From: DATJSN01 sp035504095 | Lineage (GTDB): Bacteria > Planctomycetota > Phycisphaerae > WQYP01 | Direction: 5' to 3' | Length of the DNA: 19,504 nt | NCBI GenBank assembly: GCA_035504095.1 | Contig: DATJSN010000043.1 | Location: 1-19,504, forward strand | Part shown: piece by piece, positions 14,504-19,504 of the stretch | Layout of the letters: every line of letters begins with the position of its first letter | Numbering within the stretch: position 1 is the first letter of the stretch | The notes under the pieces: model-generated | The model's database searches: none | The model's input: only the letters and a program-made list of their open reading frames with translations | What the model was told of the DNA's origin: nothing | Made by a program: the position numbers and the translations under genes

Positions 14504-15586
14504 TTAGCTCCATTCCACTAGCGCCGAACCGTTGGCCTTTTTCACCTTGCCTAGAAAATAAGGCTTTTCACCCAGCGTCCTCAGATGCGCCATGATGGCC
14601 CGGGTAAAATTCGGCCGCACAATCACCACATAACCGATGCCCATGTTAAATACGTTGAACATCTCATCTCTGTCCACCGGACCATTCTTCTGTAAAAAGT
14701 GAAATATAGGCGGTACCGTCCAGGCGTCTCGCTTGAGTTTGACTCCCAGCCCATCCGGAAGCGCCCTTGGCAGGTTTCCCGGCAAACCGCTGCCGGTGAT
14801 ATGGCTCATCGCTTTGATCACGCGTTTAACTTTATATCGGCTCAGCAATTTCAATATAGGCTTTACATAAATGCGCGTGGGCCGAAGCAATTCTTCTCCA
14901 AGCGAACATTGCAGTTCCGGTATGTATGCATCGGTGGACAACCCCAGCTTATCGAAACAAATGCGTCTCACCAAAGCGTAACCATTGGAATGTAGACCGC
15001 TGCTCGCCAGGCCGATCACCGAATCTCCCACTTCCACGGTCGAAGAATCCGGAATTTTTTTTCGTTCCACTATGCCGACTGCAAAACCCGCCATGTCAAA
15101 CTCACCAGGTGCGTAAACCGCGGGCATTTCGGCCGTTTCGCCTCCTAAAAGCGCTGCCCCTGCTTCCAGGCAGCCGTCGGAAATTCCCTTGATCATTTCA
15201 GTTGTGATATCAGGATCCAGTTTATGCAGGGCAAGGTAATCCAGAAATATCAATGGTTCACCCCCCTGCACGATCAGGTCATTGACGTTCATCGCCACCA
15301 GATCGATACCGATGGTGTCATATTTTTTCATTTGAGCGGCGACTTTAATTTTCGTCCCAACCCCGTCAGTGCAGGCGATGAGCACCGGTTCGCGGTAATT
15401 ACGGGCAAACAATTTTTCATTGAAATCCAGACGAAACAGACCGGCAAATGCTCCATAGGCGCCAAGTACGCGCGAACTATAGGTCCGCGAACACAGATGT
15501 TTGATGCGTTCCACCATCTGGTCTCCGGCATCAATATCCACTCCCGCTTGTTTGTACGTAAGTGTTTTCGCTTCTTCTGGTATCAT
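14504..15586 (-). CDS. purM: Phosphoribosylformylglycinamidine cyclo-ligase (AIR synthase) PurM
   Basis: PurM closes the imidazole ring of FGAM with ATP to give AIR in purine synthesis, in the cytoplasm. Family blocks, in order, are LTYKQAGVDIDAGDQMVERIK, GAYGAFAGLFRLD, ACTDGVGTKIKVA, GIDLVAMNVNDLIVQGGEPLIFLDYLA, LLGGETAEMP, GLASSGLHSNGYALV, HITGSGLPGNLPRALP and GIGYVVIV. The frame opens at an ATG at 15679, giving 391 aa, but the first 31 residues are unlike PurM, lack a Shine-Dalgarno, and cover an inverted repeat at 15630-15648. The internal ATG at 15586 gives 360 aa, close to the usual 345-350. That start also lacks a clean ribosome-binding site, so it stays uncertain. The 15679 ATG overlaps the opposite-strand ATG of GH16 within CCATGG. 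No other pur gene is adjacent. Confidence 0.95.
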   Translation of the reverse strand: MIPEEAKTLTYKQAGVDIDAGDQMVERIKHLCSRTYSSRVLGAYGAFAGLFRLDFNEKLFARNYREPVLIACTDGVGTKIKVAAQMKKYDTIGIDLVAMNVNDLIVQGGEPLIFLDYLALHKLDPDITTEMIKGISDGCLEAGAALLGGETAEMPAVYAPGEFDMAGFAVGIVERKKIPDSSTVEVGDSVIGLASSGLHSNGYALVRRICFDKLGLSTDAYIPELQCSLGEELLRPTRIYVKPILKLLSRYKVKRVIKAMSHITGSGLPGNLPRALPDGLGVKLKRDAWTVPPIFHFLQKNGPVDRDEMFNVFNMGIGYVVIVRPNFTRAIMAHLRTLGEKPYFLGKVKKANGSALVEWS

Positions 15587-15629
15587 TTGGGCAGAGTTTA
15601 TCAGAAGCCTCCAAACCGTGCGAGATTTA

Positions 15630-15648
15630 ATCAATTGAGTTAATTGAT
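15630..15648. promoter_or_regulatory. Perfect 7-bp inverted repeat between purM and GH16
   Basis: ATCAATT and AATTGAT are separated by GAGTT. The site lies between the divergent purM (internal start) and GH16 genes, 30 bp before the GH16 ATG. Its form fits a dimeric regulator's operator; the regulator is unknown. Confidence 0.35.
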
Positions 15649-15677
15649 CGGGGCTTTTGAATACATTGATATGAGCC

Positions 15678-16550
15678 ATGGAGACAAACTTGCCTTCCCG
15701 CCGTTTTTTTGCTTACTTTTCCCTGCTGGTGATCACCCTGGCGGCTATCTGTATCTTCCCCAGGTCCGGCGTGAGGGCCCAACAGAATTCTCCCGATTCT
15801 TATGCCGACTGGAAACTGATTTGGAGCGACGAATTCAACGGACCGGCCGGGCCGCCCGACCCTGTAAAATGGACCTTCAATATCGGCCACAACGGCTGGG
15901 GCAACCACGAACTTGAAAATTACACCACCCGCAATGCACGTCTGGACGGCATGGGGCATCTGATTATTTCCGCCCTGTGGGATAAGGATGCGGCATTCCC
16001 TTATACTTCCGCAAGAATACTCACCCACAAACTTTTCAGTGTTCAATACGGCATGATCGAAGCGCGAATGAAATTGCCCGCCGGTCCCGGTCTCTGGCCG
16101 GCGTTCTGGATGCTGGGGGAAAATATCTCCTCCGTCGGCTGGCCCAAATGCGGCGAAATAGACATTATGGAAAACGTCCCGCAACTGGGCCCGTCTCAAA
16201 TCGCATCATCGCTTCATGCACCCTTTGTTAACAGCGGTAACGTTTACAATATCAGCCGGCATTATCATTTTCCGTCTGGACAAACCATTCTTGGCTTTCA
16301 CACGTACGGTATGATCTGGACGCCTCAGGAAATTTCTTTTTTTATTGATGATCCCCAAAATATCTTCATCACCTATACCCGAGCCTATGTTGAAAGCCGC
16401 TCAGGAATCTGGGCCTTTGACCATCCATTTTTCATTATTCTCAATCTTGCGGTAGGCGGTGATTGGCCGGGAAAACCCAACAACACTACGGTATTTCCCG
16501 CACAAATGGTCGTAGACTACGTTCGCGTTTATCAGCGCGAAAACCCGTGA
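15678..16550 (+). CDS. Secreted GH16 endo-beta-glucanase, laminarinase-like
   Basis: The 290-aa enzyme cleaves internal beta-1,3 (or mixed-linkage beta-1,3/1,4) glucan bonds outside the cytoplasm. The signal region has SRRFF (Ser7-Phe11), a hydrophobic core (11-27) and an RAQ end near residue 34. The SRRxF pattern is compatible with Tat export, but the very hydrophobic core would also suit Sec. The mature part is a single GH16 domain: LIWSDEFNG, GNHELENYT, YGMIEARMKLP, GLWPAFWMLG, then the catalytic GEIDIMEN with nucleophile Glu160, Asp162 and acid/base Glu165. This is the E-x-D-x-x-E (beta-bulge) form of laminarinases and agarases. NLAVGGDWPG and VDYVRVYQ close the domain, and no carbohydrate-binding module is present. 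No clear Shine-Dalgarno precedes the ATG. It is followed by an aminotransferase 63 bp downstream. The substrate call is by family. Confidence 0.92.
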   Translation: METNLPSRRFFAYFSLLVITLAAICIFPRSGVRAQQNSPDSYADWKLIWSDEFNGPAGPPDPVKWTFNIGHNGWGNHELENYTTRNARLDGMGHLIISALWDKDAAFPYTSARILTHKLFSVQYGMIEARMKLPAGPGLWPAFWMLGENISSVGWPKCGEIDIMENVPQLGPSQIASSLHAPFVNSGNVYNISRHYHFPSGQTILGFHTYGMIWTPQEISFFIDDPQNIFITYTRAYVESRSGIWAFDHPFFIILNLAVGGDWPGKPNNTTVFPAQMVVDYVRVYQRENP

Positions 16551-16567
16551 AAATAATCAAACCACGT

Positions 16568-16573
16568 TATAAT
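16568..16573 (+). promoter_or_regulatory. Perfect TATAAT -10 box ahead of the aminotransferase gene
   Basis: TATAAT lies 40 bp before the ATG at 16614. No good -35 hexamer stands 16-18 bp upstream, so the promoter call rests on the -10 and its position in the short gap after GH16. Confidence 0.35.
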
Positions 16574-16613
16574 CATAGTGTATTGCCGGTAACGGCGCAG
16601 GAGGTTCATATAA

Positions 16614-17825
16614 ATGCTCTTTAAACGACGCTCAACTTCTTCACCGGAGGCCGACGCGGGACCAAAATTTGATCCCTCCCGTCTGATTTCCCAGCGCGCC
16701 CTGGACATCGACGCCTCTGGCATCCGCAAGGTTTTTGACCTCGCGGCCAGGCTCAAGGACCCCATCAACCTGTCCATAGGCCAACCCGATTTTGACGTGC
16801 CTGAACCGATCAAGGAACGGGCCATTGCCGCCATTCGCGCCGGCAAAAACCGCTATACACCCACGCAGGGAATCCCCGAACTTCTCGAGCCCCTGCGTAC
16901 AAGCGTCATTGAAAAAACCGGCTGGAAAGATCCGGGTCTGTTGATTCTTTCCGGAACTTCCGGCGGCATCATGCTTGCCATGTTTGCCGTTCTTAATCCC
17001 GGCGATGAGGTACTGATTCTGGACCCCTATTTTGTGATGTACAAACACCTCCCCCGGCTCATCGGCGCCGTGCCGGTCGCCGTGGACTGTTATCCCGATT
17101 TCCGTCTTCATGCCGACCGAATCGAAGCCGCGGTTACCAGCCGCACCAAAATGCTGGTGCTTTGTTCGCCCAATAACCCGACGGGCATTGCTTTTACGCC
17201 CGCGGAACTGGAAGCTGCGGCGGCCGTGGCGCGTAAACACAACCTGCTGGTCCTCAGCGACGAAATTTACGACGCTTTCTGCTATGGGCAGCATCACAGC
17301 ATCGCCCCTTTGTTGCCCGAGCAATGCGTTTTGTTGCGCGGCTATTCCAAAACCTACGCCATGACCGGATGGCGTCTGGGTTACGCCGCGGGACCGCGCC
17401 CCATCATCGAACAAATGACCAAGCTTCAGCAGTATACGTTTGTTTGCGCTCCTTCTTCCGCGCAATATGCCGCTCTCGAACTACTTCATGCCGGCCACGT
17501 CGATATGACCGCGCACATCGATTCTTACCGGCGTAAGCGCGACGTTGTGGTCCAGGGGCTTTCCGACCTTTTCGAAATTAATACCCCAGGGGGAGCTTTT
17601 TATGTATTTCCCAAAGTTCCCAACGGCCAGACGTCGACGGAATTTGTCGCACGCGCCATCAACAATAATTTGCTGATTATTCCCGGCAACGTCTTTAGCA
17701 GCCGGGATACGCACTTTCGACTGAGTTATGCCGCCAGCGACGAAACCATCAGTCGGGGAATCGCCGTGCTCCGGCAGTTGGCCCGTGAACCAGCCGTGGA
17801 AGTCCAGACGGCAAATACAGCCTGA
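16614..17825 (+). CDS. PLP-dependent class I/II aminotransferase
   Basis: The 403-aa fold-type I aminotransferase is of the aspartate aminotransferase kind. Motifs are LSIGQPDFDVPEPIKE, NRYTPTQGIPELL, SGTSGGI, CSPNNPTG with Asn188 contacting the cofactor, LSDEIYD with Asp216 and Tyr219, GYSKTYAMTGWRLGY with the PLP-binding Lys246, and HFRLSYA with the conserved C-terminal substrate-carboxylate Arg. About 25 N-terminal residues, rich in Ser, Pro and charge, precede the domain. AGGAGG at 16599-16604, 9 nt before the ATG, makes the start firm. Its stop overlaps the Shine-Dalgarno (TGAGGA) of holB, 9 bp ahead, so the two are very likely translationally coupled. The amino donor and acceptor cannot be told from sequence; aspartate/2-oxoglutarate or a branched-chain or aromatic substrate are the main options. 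Confidence 0.93.
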   Translation: MLFKRRSTSSPEADAGPKFDPSRLISQRALDIDASGIRKVFDLAARLKDPINLSIGQPDFDVPEPIKERAIAAIRAGKNRYTPTQGIPELLEPLRTSVIEKTGWKDPGLLILSGTSGGIMLAMFAVLNPGDEVLILDPYFVMYKHLPRLIGAVPVAVDCYPDFRLHADRIEAAVTSRTKMLVLCSPNNPTGIAFTPAELEAAAAVARKHNLLVLSDEIYDAFCYGQHHSIAPLLPEQCVLLRGYSKTYAMTGWRLGYAAGPRPIIEQMTKLQQYTFVCAPSSAQYAALELLHAGHVDMTAHIDSYRRKRDVVVQGLSDLFEINTPGGAFYVFPKVPNGQTSTEFVARAINNNLLIIPGNVFSSRDTHFRLSYAASDETISRGIAVLRQLAREPAVEVQTANTA

Positions 17826-17834
17826 GGAAATTCC

Positions 17835-19061
17835 ATGCTCAATATTCAGGGCCAGCCCCGTGCCATCGCACATCTGCAGCGCGTGCTTGGTTCCGGACGA
17901 CTGGCTTCCACGTGGATATTTTTTGGTCCCCCCGGTGTAGGAAAGTTTTCCACCGCCCTGGCGCTGGCCAAAACCTGCCTGTGCGAAAATCCGCAACAAC
18001 GCGCTAACGGCGCCGGCACGAAAAAATCTCTCGCCGGTCTTTCGGACGATTTTCAGCTCACGCTCGCCTGTGGACATTGCGACTCGTGCAACGCGGTGGA
18101 ATTCAGCGCTCATCCGGACTTGCATGTCGTCAGCAGAAATCTGATTCGCTATCACGACCGCGGCGGAAAATCCAAAGGGACAACTCTGAGCATCAACGTC
18201 ATTCGTGGCGAAATCACCGGCGACGATTCGCCCGAACATCGCGTGGAACCAAAACTTTATCACCGCCCCATACGTGGCCGCGGCAAATGGTTTATTATCG
18301 ACGAAGCCGATTTGATGGAACTGCCGGCCCAAAATGCCCTGCTTAAGGCTCTTGAGGAACCGCCGCTGAATAGTTACATCGTCATGATCACCCGCAGCCC
18401 CGGGGAACTTCTTGGCACCATTCGCAGCCGCTCACAAATTGTTGAATTCCGGCCTCTGCCGGCCGCGGTTCTCGCGGCCCAGCTTAAACAGCGCGGCGTG
18501 GATGAAAGCCGCGCGCGCCTGCTGGCCCGTCTAACTGATGGCAGTCTGGGTCACGCGCTGGCCTGGCTGCAGGACCCTGGCGGTAAACACGAAGATGAAG
18601 ACCAGGCCGACGGCGAAAAGGAAGAATTTTCCGGTCCGGCGATTTTTCAATGGATTCAGCGGCTCTCGGGCGCTATGGATAATCTGCTTCTGGGCCGGTC
18701 AGGCGGCATGACCGCCGCACAAATCGTCCAGTCTTGTGCCGAACAATATGCCAAAATTATTCTGCGTCATGATCCCCTCTCCTCCAAAGATCGCGCCGTT
18801 CGCGATGGCGCCATTGTCATGCTCGGATTCATCTCCGAATGGTTTGACGATCGTTTGCGTTATGCACTCGGGGCACAAATTGAGGCGTCCCTGCCGTCAG
18901 GTACACAGGCGCTAAAACCGGAAATTGTCGATCGTTGCATGAACGCCTGCCGGCGCGCCCAGGCGGAGCTTGACAGGAATGCCCATGTCGGCCTGCTATT
19001 GGCAGCCACCGCGACCGACTGGGAACAGGCCATGCAACATCTGGAGCCTTTAACAATATAA
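17835..19061 (+). CDS. holB: DNA polymerase III clamp-loader subunit delta-prime (HolB-like)
   Basis: The 408-aa AAA+ clamp-loader protein is part of the complex that opens and loads the sliding clamp at replication forks. A Walker A-like loop GPPGVGKF (31-38) has Phe where ATPases have Ser/Thr. A four-cysteine zinc module is formed by Cys50, Cys79, Cys82 and Cys85. Walker B is FIIDEADLM with the DEAD box at 156-159, then QNALLKALEEPP and a sensor SRS at 198-200 where SRC is usual. The altered P-loop and SRC variant fit delta-prime, which does not need to hydrolyse ATP, better than gamma/tau. Between the zinc module and Walker B is an unusually charged stretch (104-150). A second acidic patch follows the lid domain (KHEDEDQADGEKEE), and the C-terminal helical collar domain ends the protein. 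TGAGGA before the ATG overlaps the aminotransferase stop. Confidence 0.88.
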   Translation: MLNIQGQPRAIAHLQRVLGSGRLASTWIFFGPPGVGKFSTALALAKTCLCENPQQRANGAGTKKSLAGLSDDFQLTLACGHCDSCNAVEFSAHPDLHVVSRNLIRYHDRGGKSKGTTLSINVIRGEITGDDSPEHRVEPKLYHRPIRGRGKWFIIDEADLMELPAQNALLKALEEPPLNSYIVMITRSPGELLGTIRSRSQIVEFRPLPAAVLAAQLKQRGVDESRARLLARLTDGSLGHALAWLQDPGGKHEDEDQADGEKEEFSGPAIFQWIQRLSGAMDNLLLGRSGGMTAAQIVQSCAEQYAKIILRHDPLSSKDRAVRDGAIVMLGFISEWFDDRLRYALGAQIEASLPSGTQALKPEIVDRCMNACRRAQAELDRNAHVGLLLAATATDWEQAMQHLEPLTI

Positions 19062-19070
19062 GCTAGATAT

Positions 19071-19134
19071 GGAACGCGGGCGTCTCGCCCGCAACGTTCA
19101 AATGCGGTGAAAGCGGGCGGGACACCTGCGTTCC
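19071..19134. repeat. REPIN-like element: two inverted GC-rich hairpin units
   Basis: Two 22-nt arms (19071-19092 and 19113-19134) are inverted copies matching at 19 of 22 positions, separated by 20 nt. The left arm itself forms a perfect hairpin, GCGGGCG-TCT-CGCCCGC (19076-19092), and the right arm forms a similar imperfect one. Of the three arm mismatches two become G-U pairs if the plus strand is RNA. It lies between the converging holB and GT9-like genes. It could also act as a bidirectional terminator, though no T-run follows. Confidence 0.7.
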
Positions 19135-19166
19135 AACGGCCAGCGCCGCGGCACCGTCTTATTTTG

Positions 19167-19504
19167 TTAGAGGCTCTTAGTCCAAATGGATAATGCCTCG
19201 GCTACTCGTTTGATGACGCCGTCCCAATCCCCTCTGATGCTCTGGCGGAACAATCGCATCGTGGGATACCACGGGCTGTCCTCGCGCTCCAGCATCCAGC
19301 GCCAGTCCGGGATAAAGGGCAATAGCGTCCAGACCGGCTTGCCCAGCGCCCCGGCCAGATGCACTGCGGCGGTGTCTATGGTAATGACCAAATCCAGATT
19401 GGCGATTAGCGCCGCTGTGTCGGCAAAATCTTTCAGCTCCGCAGTCCAATCGATTAGCTCCATCCCCGCCGGCGGTGTTTTTGCCTGGATAGACGCCTCA
19501 CCTT
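19167..19504 (-). CDS. C-terminal part of a GT9-like (often TPR-linked) glycosyltransferase, cut by the window edge
   Basis: The minus-strand frame stays open to the last base of the window, so only the last about 112 residues are present and the start lies outside. The visible part has DFADTAALIANLDLVITIDT, then AAVHLAGALGKPVWTLLPF, DWRWMLEREDSPWYPTMRLF and RQ. This combination is the donor-side end of GT9/heptosyltransferase-like domains that usually follow tetratricopeptide repeats in bacterial TPR proteins. The ITIDTAAVHLAGALG segment is the most diagnostic. The ATG at 19463 is an internal methionine and not a credible start. It converges on holB with the REPIN-like element between. The substrate is unknown; a role in glycosylating lipid or protein acceptors is inferred from the family. 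Confidence 0.85.
   Translation of the reverse strand, partial: GEASIQAKTPPAGMELIDWTAELKDFADTAALIANLDLVITIDTAAVHLAGALGKPVWTLLPFIPDWRWMLEREDSPWYPTMRLFRQSIRGDWDGVIKRVAEALSIWTKSL

Noticed and set aside
15627..16199. 190-codon minus-strand open frame over the GH16 start
   Set aside because: It overlaps both the GH16 coding sequence and the purM 5' region and has no recognisable motif.
16641..17465. 274-codon open frame on the minus strand inside the aminotransferase gene
   Set aside because: It lies opposite an unambiguous aminotransferase with all motifs, has no recognisable domain, and is low-complexity in Gly/His/Arg as expected for an antisense frame in GC-rich DNA.
17481..18332. 283-codon open frame on the minus strand spanning the end of the aminotransferase and the start of holB
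   Set aside because: It crosses two real genes on the opposite strand and shows no domain signature; it is an antisense artefact.
1..19504. CRISPR array, tRNA/rRNA, integrase, transposase or toxin-antitoxin genes
   Set aside because: I looked for direct-repeat arrays, tRNA-like ends and matching protein motifs and saw none.

Overview
The window looks like chromosomal DNA from a planctomycete, most likely class Phycisphaerae. This is inferred from family content, not from a search. The pointers are two pseudopilin-like proteins ending in an H-Xn-DG motif, Tat-exported glycosidases beside LacI-type regulators, and a plain bacterial housekeeping set (argJ, ilvC, purM, holB). No tRNA, rRNA, CRISPR array, transposase, integrase or phage gene was seen.

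Layout. Positions 1-2714 (+) carry two paralogous pseudopilin-like genes separated by a 352-bp AT-rich gap. Positions 2831-8035 (-) form a same-strand block that reads, in transcription order, GT4 glycosyltransferase, LacI-type regulator B, LacI-type regulator A, and a Tat-exported GH27 alpha-galactosidase-like enzyme. argJ (8181-9401, +) converges on a Tat-exported GH3 glycosidase (9434-11752, -). Divergent from GH3 is an ilvC / VOC-protein / sppA cluster (11982-14474, +), which converges on purM (14504-15586, -). A secreted GH16 laminarinase-like gene (15678-16550, +) is divergent from purM, followed by a class I/II aminotransferase and holB (16614-19061, +). The window ends in a REPIN-like inverted repeat and the C-terminal part of a GT9-like protein on the minus strand.

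How the genes may work together. GH27, GH3 and GH16 are separately placed exported glycan hydrolases (alpha-galactoside, beta-glucoside/xyloside and beta-1,3-glucan type by family) lying between biosynthetic genes. The tandem LacI-type proteins have near-identical DNA-reading helices but diverged sensor domains, and regulator A lies directly upstream of GH27, so sugar-responsive control of GH27 is the simplest reading. The neighbouring pseudopilins could be surface components used with such enzymes, but only proximity supports that. argJ, ilvC, purM and the aminotransferase are anabolic genes, and holB is a replication clamp-loader gene.

Starts were moved inward from the longest open frame for GH27, argJ, GH3 and ilvC because a good Shine-Dalgarno sequence favours the internal start. 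purM was also moved inward, on family length and an upstream inverted repeat, with less certainty. Sampled base composition rises from about 35-38% G+C in the left block to about 58% in the holB region. No sequence here proves a wholly new system. The most unusual features are the tandem pseudopilins, the tandem LacI pair with a non-canonical hinge, and the repeated Tat signals on the glycosidases.
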